Shown one piece after another: positions 44,349-52,321 of a stretch of 64,000 nt of DNA. The notes beneath the pieces were generated by a model, which made no database searches, was not told where the DNA came from, and was given only the letters and a program-made list of their open reading frames with translations. This stretch comes from G963708235 sp963708235 (GTDB taxonomy: Bacteria; Actinomycetota; Acidimicrobiia; Spongiisociales; UBA5794). Position 1 is the stretch's first letter, and each line of letters opens with the position of its first letter. Location: NCBI GenBank assembly GCA_963708235.1, contig OY970200.1, forward strand, positions 496,001-560,000. Reading direction: 5' to 3'. Position numbers and translations under genes: made by a program.

Positions 44349-44868
44349 TCAGGTATGGCGGTCGAGAGGGGGAACAGCGTGGCGCGATGCTCGTGCCAGC
44401 GCTCCACCAGCGGCCCGAGCCGCGTTGCATGAACTCGAAGAAGGCGAGCGACTCGGCCAGACGCCGTCCCCCCGGTCGATCGGTCCCCAGCAGCTCGATG
44501 CCTTCCTCCAACCCCACCCGCCACCGTTCGATCAGCGGGGTCCGTTGGTCGGTGATCGCCTTCCACACGTCGTCGTCGTCCAGGAGGTAGGTGTCGGCGC
44601 GGCTCCCCGGCTCACGTTCCTTGCCGAGGACACCCACCTGCACCAGATAGCGGACCGCACCGGAGATCGCCGCCGGGCTCAGTCGCAACGCCTCGGCGAA
44701 CTCGGCGGCGGTGTAGCGGTCGGCGTCGTCGGCAAGCGCAAAGGCGAAGACACGAGCGGCGGTCCGTGGCCACCCCGAATCGGAGAGCAGCATGGCGAAC
44801 CGTTCCACGAACCGGAGCAGATCGTCCTCGTGAACATCGGTTTCCGGTCTGTTGCCGTCCGTCGTCAA
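44349..44868 (-). CDS. GbsR/MarR-family regulator, apparently frameshifted near the C-terminus
   Basis: From TTG 44868 (GAGAGGA six bases upstream) the frame encodes a winged-helix domain: RVFAFALADDADRYTAAEFAEALRLSPAAISGAVRYL (given in two parts, residues about 40-76), then ESLAFFEFMQ. There the expected ending continues in a second frame as GPLVERWHEHRATLFP, and then in a third as PLDRHT with a stop at 44349-44351. One missing base in the GGCCC at 44412-44416 and one in the five-G run at 44368-44372 would restore a normal protein of about 173 residues. Homopolymer deletion errors are a likely cause. It is divergent from an exporter operon, with a palindromic operator between them. Confidence 0.75.
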
Positions 44869-44971
44869 CGGGGTTCCTCTCTGCGGTGCCGTGTGTTGCG
44901 GTGTGGGTTGGCTGGGGCAAGCGTAGGTGACCGCCGACCTGCACCATCCAGTGTCGCCAGACGCACCATTG

Positions 44972-45002
44972 ATTTTACACAAAACTGAAACTTGTGTAAC
45001 TT
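44972..45002. promoter_or_regulatory. Overlapping divergent promoters with a palindromic operator
   Basis: TTACACAA (44975-44982) and TTGTGTAA (44992-44999) form a perfect inverted repeat with nine bases between. On the plus strand TTTACA (44974-44979) and TAACTT (44997-45002) are 17 bases apart and lie nine bases before the ABC gene ATG, implying a leaderless message. On the minus strand TTACAC (44999-44994) and TAAAAT (44977-44972) are 16 apart and serve the regulator. One bound regulator dimer would cover both. Confidence 0.72.
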
Positions 45003-45010
45003 CGTGATCT

Positions 45011-45946
45011 ATGGCTACGTCAATCGAAACCTCCGCTCTCGTCAAGTCCTTCGGTCCCGTGCGGGCGCTCGACGGGTTGGACCTGTCGGTCTCCACCGGC
45101 GAGGTCCACGGTTTCCTCGGCCCGAACGGGTCGGGGAAGTCGACCACGATCCGGGTCCTTCTCGGTCTGCTCCGCAAGGACGCCGGCGAGGCCAGCCTGC
45201 TCGGTGGTGATCCATGGCGCGACGCCGTCGATCTCCACCGGCGTCTCGCCTACGTCCCGGGAGATGTGAGCCTGTGGCCCAACCTCACCGGCGGGGAGTC
45301 GATCGACGTCCTCGGCCGCTTGCGTGGCGGGATCGACCCGAAGCGGCGCAGCGAGTTGCTCGAGGCCTTCGATCTCGACCCCACCAAGAAGTCCCGCACC
45401 TATTCCAAGGGAAACCGCCAGAAGGTGGCACTGGTGGCCGGGCTCGCTGCCGACACCGAGCTACTGATCCTCGACGAGCCGACCTCGGGTCTCGACCCGC
45501 TGATGGAGGCGGTGTTCCAGGAGTACATCCTGCGCGCCAAGACCGAGGGCAGGACCGTGCTGCTCTCCAGCCACATCCTGGCCGAGGTCGAGGCGCTCTG
45601 CGACCGGGTCACCATCATCCGTCGGGGACGAACCGTCGAGACCGGGACACTTGCGGATCTCCGCCACCTCACCCGGACCAGCATCACCGCCGAGACGACG
45701 CAACCGGCGACGGGGATCGAGAACCTCCCCGGCGTCCATGACGCCAAACATCTCGACGGCAGGGTCCAGTTCGATGTCGACACCGAACATCTCGACGCCC
45801 TGCTGCACCATCTTGCCGGTCTCGGGGTGCGGTCGCTGATCAGCCACCCCCCGACGCTCGAGGAGCTGTTCCTGCGGCACTATGCCGACGAACTCGAAGA
45901 AGCCAACGAGGTGATGGGCAACGGGGGCACGGGGAACGGGCGATGA
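45011..45946 (+). CDS. ABC transporter ATP-binding protein
   Basis: The 311-residue protein has Walker A GPNGSGKST near residue 41, a signature loop SKGNRQK in place of LSGGQ, Walker B LLILDEP and the switch histidine in LLSSHIL. It matches drug- or polyketide-exporter ATPases with a C-terminal dimerisation segment. It overlaps the permease gene by four bases. The likely promoter puts transcription start at or next to the ATG, so translation is probably leaderless. Likely controlled by the divergent GbsR/MarR protein. Confidence 0.9.
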   Translation: MATSIETSALVKSFGPVRALDGLDLSVSTGEVHGFLGPNGSGKSTTIRVLLGLLRKDAGEASLLGGDPWRDAVDLHRRLAYVPGDVSLWPNLTGGESIDVLGRLRGGIDPKRRSELLEAFDLDPTKKSRTYSKGNRQKVALVAGLAADTELLILDEPTSGLDPLMEAVFQEYILRAKTEGRTVLLSSHILAEVEALCDRVTIIRRGRTVETGTLADLRHLTRTSITAETTQPATGIENLPGVHDAKHLDGRVQFDVDTEHLDALLHHLAGLGVRSLISHPPTLEELFLRHYADELEEANEVMGNGGTGNGR

Positions 45947-47541
45947 ACTCCTTCGCCGGGACCGGAGCCCTCGTCGGCGCCATCATCCGACGTGACCGCC
46001 TGCGTCTGTTCGTCTGGACGGCAGGGATCCTGATCTTCATGATCCCCAGCATTGCCTCGCTGCCGGAGGTCTATCGCACGGCCGCCGATCGTCAAGCCAG
46101 GGCCGGACTTGCCGACAACCCCGCATTCGTGCTCTTCAGCGGACCGGGTCACGGGCTCGACAATTACACATTCGGCGCCATGGTGGCCAACGAGATGCTC
46201 GGCTTCTTTGCGCTGTTGCTGGCGTTCATGAGCATCTTCCTCGTGGTCCGGCACACCCGGGCCGAGGAGCAGTACGGGCGTACCGAACTGGTGCGCGCCG
46301 CCGTCGTCGGGAGGTTCGCCGTCCCCGCCGCCAGCCTGGTGGTGGTCGGCGGGCTCAACGTCCTGATCGGTGTGGCGACGGCGCTGACCCTCCCCGGGCT
46401 GGGGATGGACCTGTCACCGGGCGGTTCGGTCACCTTCGCCGTCGCCGGGATCTCGGTCGGTCTGGTGTTCGCCGGCATCGCCCTGTTCACGTCGCAGCTC
46501 AGCGAGTACTCGCGCGGCGCCACCGGGCTCGCCTCGGCGATCCTGGGGTTGACCTATCTGCTGCGCGCCGCCGGTGACATCGGAGGGAACGCCCTGTCGT
46601 GGCTCTCACCCTTCGGGTGGGCCCAGGCGACCCAGGCGTACGTCGATGATCGCTTGTGGCCGGCGCTGTTCGGGATCGTGGTTGCGGTCGGGATCACGGT
46701 GGCGGCGCTGGCGATGAGTGCCTCGCGCGACGTGGGCGCCGGTCTGCTCCCGGCGAGGCGTGGATCGGCGGTGGCATCGGCCCAGCTCGCACGCCCGGTG
46801 GGCTTTGCCATCAGGATGCAGCGGGGCGCCCTCATCGGCTGGTCGGTCGGGATGGTGGTGTTCGGTGCCGTGTACGGGACCCTGGTCAGCTCGGTGGAGG
46901 AGTTCGCCGCCGAGAACGAGACGATCCAGGACTTCCTGGTGTCGAGCGGGGGCGGGACGTTCCTCGATGCCTTCCTCAGCACCATCGTGCTGCTGGTGGC
47001 GGTGATCATCGCCGGGCTCGCCATCCAGAGCAGCCTGCGTCCCCGCACCGAGGAGAACACCGGGAGGATCGAATCCGTGCTGGCCACCCCAATCTCACGG
47101 TTGCGCTGGCTCGGCGGGTACCTGGTCGTCACCCTGGTGGCCAGCGCCGCGGTGATGGTGGCGAGCGGGCTGGCGCTGGGCGGGACGGCGGCACTGACCA
47201 GCGACGACCCGCAGCTGCTCGGCTCGCTGCTCGCTGCGTCCGCCGCCTACATCCCGGCGCTGTGGGTGGTGGTGGGTGTTGCGGTTGCCCTGTTCGGGCT
47301 GGTTCCCCGCTTCAGCGCCCTGGCGTGGGCGGTGCTGGCCTATGCGGTCACCGTGGCGATGCTGGGTGGGGTTCTCGGCTTTCCCGACTGGGTCTACCTG
47401 CTGTCGCCGTTCGGGCATGTCCCGGCGATGCCGGCGGAAGCAGTGGCATGGGGCCCTCTCGCCGGTCTCACCCTTGTCGCCGGCGCCCTCGTCGCCGTCG
47501 GTGTGGCCGGGTTCCGGCGACGGGACCTCGAGTTGAGTTGA
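45943..47541 (+). CDS. ABC-2 type exporter permease (antibiotic/polyketide exporter type)
   Basis: The 532-residue membrane protein has 12 or so hydrophobic segments arranged as two similar halves, with HTRAEEQYGRTELVRA after the third helix and RTEENTGRIESVLATPISR in the second half; these repeated E-E-x-G-R/T loops are typical of this exporter family. With the preceding ATPase it should form an efflux pump. Substrate is unknown. Confidence 0.87.
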   Translation: MNSFAGTGALVGAIIRRDRLRLFVWTAGILIFMIPSIASLPEVYRTAADRQARAGLADNPAFVLFSGPGHGLDNYTFGAMVANEMLGFFALLLAFMSIFLVVRHTRAEEQYGRTELVRAAVVGRFAVPAASLVVVGGLNVLIGVATALTLPGLGMDLSPGGSVTFAVAGISVGLVFAGIALFTSQLSEYSRGATGLASAILGLTYLLRAAGDIGGNALSWLSPFGWAQATQAYVDDRLWPALFGIVVAVGITVAALAMSASRDVGAGLLPARRGSAVASAQLARPVGFAIRMQRGALIGWSVGMVVFGAVYGTLVSSVEEFAAENETIQDFLVSSGGGTFLDAFLSTIVLLVAVIIAGLAIQSSLRPRTEENTGRIESVLATPISRLRWLGGYLVVTLVASAAVMVASGLALGGTAALTSDDPQLLGSLLAASAAYIPALWVVVGVAVALFGLVPRFSALAWAVLAYAVTVAMLGGVLGFPDWVYLLSPFGHVPAMPAEAVAWGPLAGLTLVAGALVAVGVAGFRRRDLELS

Positions 47542-47599
47542 AGCGGCTCGCCCGGAACCCGGCGGGGAACTCTCACCGGGCAGGTAGCGTCCCATCCCC

Positions 47600-48007
47600 A
47601 TGAGCACACATGCGGTTTCCCGCCTCCTCGCCATTTCCCTCCTCGCCGTTGCGGTCGCTGCGTGCGGGGGCGACGACCAGCCGTCGGCGACCGAGATACC
47701 GGTCACGACCACGACCGTTGGCGACTCCGACCAGCCCGTGGACCGCGAGGTTGCCATCGCTCTCGCCGATCTGGCCGAGCGTCTCGGGGTCGACGAGTCG
47801 GAGATCTTCGTCAAGAGCCACGAAGCGGTGACCTGGCCCGATGGCAGCATCGGGTGCCCGATGCCGGGCATGGGCTACACCCAGGCGTTGGTCGACGGCA
47901 CCCAGATCCTGCTCGAGGTCGACTCCGAGGTCTACGCCTATCACTCGGCACAGGGCGGCGAACCGACCTATTGCGAGAATCCGGAGCCTGCGGTCGGCCA
48001 GAGCTGA
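47600..48007 (+). CDS. Small secreted lipoprotein
   Basis: The 135-residue protein has a signal peptide ending in the lipobox VAVAACGG, a Thr-rich linker, and a compact domain containing VTWPDGSIGCPMPGMGYTQ (residues about 76-94), ILLEVDSEVYAYHS and a second cysteine in TYCENP. The same WPDGSxGCPxPG pattern occurs in small bacterial lipoproteins of unknown role. It may be cotranscribed with the exporter, 58 bases upstream. Confidence 0.75.
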   Translation: MSTHAVSRLLAISLLAVAVAACGGDDQPSATEIPVTTTTVGDSDQPVDREVAIALADLAERLGVDESEIFVKSHEAVTWPDGSIGCPMPGMGYTQALVDGTQILLEVDSEVYAYHSAQGGEPTYCENPEPAVGQS

Positions 48008-48037
48008 GCGTCCCTCCCGGCATGCGGGATGGATCTC

Positions 48038-51000
48038 TCAGCCGCCGACGAGGCGGTCGGGGACCAAGGTGGGGCGTGCGGGGGTCCTGGTGGGGTCAGT
48101 GGTGTCGACGGCGACCATGGTGATGCCCAGGGTCTCGGTCTCGCCCTCGCTGACGGTCCGGACATGGGACACGGCGCCCACATAGCGAATTCCCGGTTCC
48201 AGCCCCTTCCACGTGGCCTCGGTGGTCACGTGGTCGCCGGGGCGGAGGCTCTTGGTCCCGGTGTCGACGGCGAGCGAGCCGTCGGAGCCGTCGGGGATCA
48301 TCCAGGAGTGCAGGGTGTAGTCGGCGCTCGCCCCGTCGGTCTGCCAACCGTGGACGGCGACCAGGTAGCTCGCCCATTCACCGGGAACGAAGTCGACGTG
48401 TTCTTCTGCCGTGCCCCCTGCGCTGCCCCCGACAAAGGTTCCATCCGGGGTGAACACGTAGAGGTCCAGGTCGTGCTCGCCGTCGACGGCAGCGTCGAAC
48501 AGGGCGATGCGCGCCTTGACGGTACCCGCAGGCACCGACACCGAGTGGACCCGAACTCCGGCGCTGGCGGTGAGGGCGGTGTTGATATCTCCGGTCGGAT
48601 CGTCGGCGACCGTCCCATCCTCGGTCACCGGGGGTACCAGTGCATGGGCGGTGGCGTCGTAGAGCCCCTCGTAACCGAGAGTGACCGGGATGGGGACGGA
48701 ACCCCGGGCGCCGGTGGCTGCGGTCTCTCCGGGTGTGGCCATGTCGACGGCACGGACCACGATCGGGGACACGATCCGGTAGCCGGCTGAGTTCCAGGTC
48801 AGTGAACCGGGGGTCCATTTCCCGACGCCCCGGTTGGTGCGGGTGATGGTGACGGTGAACCCGGCGGTCTCACCCGGATCGAGCGTCAGGGTCGCCGGGG
48901 TGACCTCGACCCTGAACCCTGCCGGGGCCCGGACCTGCGACTCGAAGGTCCGGGTCTTGTCGGCGACGCTGGTGACGGTGCGGGTCACCGTGCGGCTACC
49001 CGCCAGATCCTCGATGGCGATCGACGGCAGGTTGAGGTCGCTGCCCTCGGGGCTGCTGTCCGCCGATGAGGTGTCGGCCGGGCAGGCGGTGGCGAAGCCG
49101 GTCAACTCCTCGGCGCAGGCGAAGGCGGTGTAGCCGTCGAGTCCGGTGTCGTAGACCAGACCGGGGTTGAACGCCGAACCGCGACGCCAGATGATTCCGC
49201 CGGGCTGGATGTACCCGGATCCCATGTCGAAGGCGTCGGCTCCGGTGTCGCCATCGGACTGGAGCACGTCTTGTCGGGCGGATGTCGCCAACGCCGAGCG
49301 GACCATGGCCGGGGTCCAATCCGGGTTGGCCTGGCGCAGCATGGCGTAGGCGCCGGCGACATGCGCCGATGCGGTCGACGTGCCGCTGACCGCATGGAAC
49401 ATCTGATCCGGGGCGCCGGACAGCGCTCGGGGGGTGTGGGCGGCGAGGATGTCGACACCGGGTGCCACCAGGTCGGGCTTGAGGACGTCCCCGCTGAGCC
49501 GGTTGGGTCCGCGGGACGAGAAATCGGCCATCACCGACGTATCCCCTTCGGTGGCGATTCCGCCGGTGAGCGCCGCATCAGCGGCGTCGCCGGTCTCGGC
49601 GATATAGGCGGCGATCTCTTCGCCCTGGGAATGAGTGACGTGGAGCGACGGCACATGGTGATTGGCCGGGTCGAGCGTGGCCCCGTCGTTGGAGGCGACC
49701 AGCACCATCGCCGCACCCCCCGCCCTGGCAATGGTGGCGCTCTTGGAGATGGTGGGGCCGTCGCCGCTACGGCACAACACGATGGCTCCGTCGGCGGCGC
49801 CGTCGGGGAAGCCGGGGTCGGGTGCGCAGGTGGCGTTCCCGAGGTCGGCGCCGTCCACCAGACGAACCAGGTCGGTGCCGCCGGTGACCGACACGCCGGT
49901 CAGCGTCGACTCGTTGCCCAGGGTGAGCACCGCTCCGAGTGTCCGCTTCTGGGTGGCGGCCGCAACCGACGTGACCCATGGCGGCGAGCCGGACGCACCG
50001 GTGTTGCCCGCCGCCGCGGCGACCAGGATTCCGGTGGCATCGGCGCGCAGGAAGGCGAGGTCGTCGACTCCCAGATCGGAGGTGGTCGACCCCACCGAGT
50101 AGTTGATGACATCGACCCCGTCTCCGACGGCGTCATCGATGGCGGCGACCAGGTCGCTGAGTGCACACCCACCCGCCGTCGCTCCGGTCTGCCAACACGC
50201 CTTGTACACCGACAGGCGGGCCCTGGGGGCGATGCCGGAGGCGCGACCCCAGTCGGCCCCGAGCACCGCGGCCTCGACACCCTGGTTGCCGGCGGCGGTG
50301 GCGGCGGTGTGGGATCCGTGCCCATCGGCGTCACGTGCCGAGAGAAACTCACGGGTGGCCAGACCGGTGCCGGTCCCACCATGGAACCCGAGTCCGTACA
50401 CCTTGGCAGCCAACAGCTTCTCGTTGCAGGCGAAGTCCTCGTCGGCGGGATTGAACGCAGGCGCTGCCGCGGTGTCGCTGCCAAAGGCGCATCCCGTACC
50501 GTGGAAACTGGCCGGCGCCGGCCGTAATCCGTCGGCGGCGAAGCTGGGATGTTCCGGCCAGATCCCGGTATCGATGATCCCGACCACGACACCGTCACCG
50601 GTGTAGCCGGCGGCCCAGGGTCCCTGCTGGTGCGAAAGCTCGAGGAAGTCCGGAGAGGCGTCGGTGGTCGCCGACTCGGTGGTCGTCGAGCCGCTGGTCG
50701 ACATGGTCCGGCGGATCTCGTCCGGGAACACGCCCCGGACGGCGGGGTCGCCGACCAGGCGAGTGGCCTGATCGGGGGTGAGGGCGGCGGCAAACCCGTT
50801 GACGGCAAAGCCGTAGCTGTAGAGCTTGGCGGTCGGATCGACCCCGGCGGCGTCGAGGATGGTGTCGTGGACACCGGTCAGGTGGGTCAGATAGGCGGAC
50901 ACGTCAGGTGAGGTGCGGTCGATCCTGGCCCCGCCGGTGATGGTGGCGGGGAGCCCGTCGATGCCGCCCCGGTAGGTGGCTGCCGGTTCGCCGTCGACCA

Positions 51001-51172
51001 CGATCAGGTAGACGGAGGTCTCGGTGTCCGAGATGAGCTGCTTGCCGGCGGTGAGCTGGGCCACCTCGTCCGGTGGCACCTGGGGACTGGCGGCGCTGAC
51101 CATGGCGGGCGTCGTCGACGCCGCCACCAACACCACCAATGCGGCGGCAACCGATGCCGTGGAACGCTTCAC
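48038..51172 (-). CDS. Secreted subtilisin-like serine protease (S8) with PA domain
   Basis: The 1044-residue protein starts at GTG 51172 with AAAGGA upstream. It has a signal peptide (to about residue 28), an I9-type propeptide, the S8 triad in VGIIDTGIWPEHP (Asp), DADGHGSHTAATAAGN (His) and VSGTSTASAHVAG (Ser), a PA insert between His and Ser (IVLCRSGDGP region), fibronectin-like domains and a pre-peptidase C-terminal-like domain. The nucleophile loop is GTSTASAH rather than the common GTSMAxPH; the serine must be read as the one in this loop, so activity could be altered. Architecture resembles plant cucumisin-like subtilases. A paralogue lies at 52322. Confidence 0.9.
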   Translation of the reverse strand: MKRSTASVAAALVVLVAASTTPAMVSAASPQVPPDEVAQLTAGKQLISDTETSVYLIVVDGEPAATYRGGIDGLPATITGGARIDRTSPDVSAYLTHLTGVHDTILDAAGVDPTAKLYSYGFAVNGFAAALTPDQATRLVGDPAVRGVFPDEIRRTMSTSGSTTTESATTDASPDFLELSHQQGPWAAGYTGDGVVVGIIDTGIWPEHPSFAADGLRPAPASFHGTGCAFGSDTAAAPAFNPADEDFACNEKLLAAKVYGLGFHGGTGTGLATREFLSARDADGHGSHTAATAAGNQGVEAAVLGADWGRASGIAPRARLSVYKACWQTGATAGGCALSDLVAAIDDAVGDGVDVINYSVGSTTSDLGVDDLAFLRADATGILVAAAAGNTGASGSPPWVTSVAAATQKRTLGAVLTLGNESTLTGVSVTGGTDLVRLVDGADLGNATCAPDPGFPDGAADGAIVLCRSGDGPTISKSATIARAGGAAMVLVASNDGATLDPANHHVPSLHVTHSQGEEIAAYIAETGDAADAALTGGIATEGDTSVMADFSSRGPNRLSGDVLKPDLVAPGVDILAAHTPRALSGAPDQMFHAVSGTSTASAHVAGAYAMLRQANPDWTPAMVRSALATSARQDVLQSDGDTGADAFDMGSGYIQPGGIIWRRGSAFNPGLVYDTGLDGYTAFACAEELTGFATACPADTSSADSSPEGSDLNLPSIAIEDLAGSRTVTRTVTSVADKTRTFESQVRAPAGFRVEVTPATLTLDPGETAGFTVTITRTNRGVGKWTPGSLTWNSAGYRIVSPIVVRAVDMATPGETAATGARGSVPIPVTLGYEGLYDATAHALVPPVTEDGTVADDPTGDINTALTASAGVRVHSVSVPAGTVKARIALFDAAVDGEHDLDLYVFTPDGTFVGGSAGGTAEEHVDFVPGEWASYLVAVHGWQTDGASADYTLHSWMIPDGSDGSLAVDTGTKSLRPGDHVTTEATWKGLEPGIRYVGAVSHVRTVSEGETETLGITMVAVDTTDPTRTPARPTLVPDRLVGG

Positions 51173-51359
51173 CCAGGTCCTTTCCCCACTCCCGGATGTC
51201 AGTGTGTTCGCTCATGGCGGAACCGTCAAGGGTCCCGGCGACCTTTGTCGTCTCCTGATCCGATGGTACCGCCCGCAGGCTGCCCGAAGGGATGGTCTTC
51301 TCGCCGTTCACCACCGTTGTGGGCACGAGCTATGGCGGGGGCGGCAATAGAATCGCCCC

Positions 51360-52226
51360 ATGACAAACAATCTCAAGACCGCTGGTCTCCTCGGGCTGCT
51401 CGGCGGCCTCTTCGTGGGTCTCGGCTGGCTCTTCGGCGGCCAGTCAGGCGCCCTCGTTGCGCTCGGCTTTGCGGCGCTGTTCAACTTCGCCGTGTATTTC
51501 TTCTCGGACAAGATGGCGCTCGCCGCCTCCAAGGCCAAGCCGATCCAGCCGGGCTCGATGCCGCAGGTGGAACAGATGGTCGCCTCGCTGGCCGATCGGG
51601 AGGGGATGCCGATGCCGCGCCTCTACACCATCGACTCGCCCCAGCCCAACGCATTCGCCACCGGACGCAACCCCAAGAACGCCGCGGTGGCGGTCACCAC
51701 CGGCATCCTCGGTCTGATGACCGCCCAGGAGCTGGAGGGTGTGCTCGCCCACGAGTTGGCCCATGTGAAGAACCGCGACATCCTGATCTCCTCGATCGCC
51801 GCCACCATTGGTGCGGCACTCTCATTCCTCACCAGGATGGCCTTCTGGGGCGGGATGGGTCGGCGCGACAGCAACAATGCCATCGGAGCGATCGTCGGCA
51901 TCGTCGCCATGATCCTCGCCCCGCTGGCGGCGATGGTGATCCAGATGGCGATCTCCCGGGCTCGCGAGTATCAGGCCGATCGCAGCGGCGCCGCCACCAC
52001 CGGGTCACCGCTGGCGCTGGCTTCGGCGCTGCGGAAGCTCGAAGCGGGTACCTCGCGGGTGCCGATGGATGTCGATCCCGCCGTTTCCCAGCTCTTCATC
52101 GCCGATCCGCTCAAGGCGTTCGGGGACAAGCGCAAAGGCGGGGGCATGGCGCGCATGTTCCAGACCCACCCGCCGATGGCCGATCGTATCGCCCGGCTCG
52201 AGCAGATGGCCAGCGGCATCCGCTGA
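51360..52226 (+). CDS. htpX: Membrane zinc metalloprotease HtpX (M48B)
   Basis: HtpX degrades damaged membrane proteins. The 288-residue product has two N-terminal helices, the catalytic HELAHVK motif near residue 130, two further helices and the third zinc ligand in REYQADRSG near 201. A -10-like TAGAAT (51348-51353) ends six bases before the ATG, so the message may be leaderless. It lies between two secreted subtilases on the other strand. Confidence 0.93.
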   Translation: MTNNLKTAGLLGLLGGLFVGLGWLFGGQSGALVALGFAALFNFAVYFFSDKMALAASKAKPIQPGSMPQVEQMVASLADREGMPMPRLYTIDSPQPNAFATGRNPKNAAVAVTTGILGLMTAQELEGVLAHELAHVKNRDILISSIAATIGAALSFLTRMAFWGGMGRRDSNNAIGAIVGIVAMILAPLAAMVIQMAISRAREYQADRSGAATTGSPLALASALRKLEAGTSRVPMDVDPAVSQLFIADPLKAFGDKRKGGGMARMFQTHPPMADRIARLEQMASGIR

Positions 52227-52263
52227 CACCTGCGATCCGACTGGACGACGAGTCGTCCCACAA

Positions 52264-52294
52264 TGAGGGGGGCGCCCGATGGGCGCCCCCCTCA
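52264..52294. terminator. Strong bidirectional terminator between htpX and the second subtilase
   Basis: A perfect 14-base stem (TGAGGGGGGCGCCC and its complement) with loop GAT lies between the convergent stops of htpX and the subtilase at 52322. Confidence 0.8.
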
Positions 52295-52321
52295 CTGGTT
52301 CCTGGTCCGCTGGCCGTCGGT

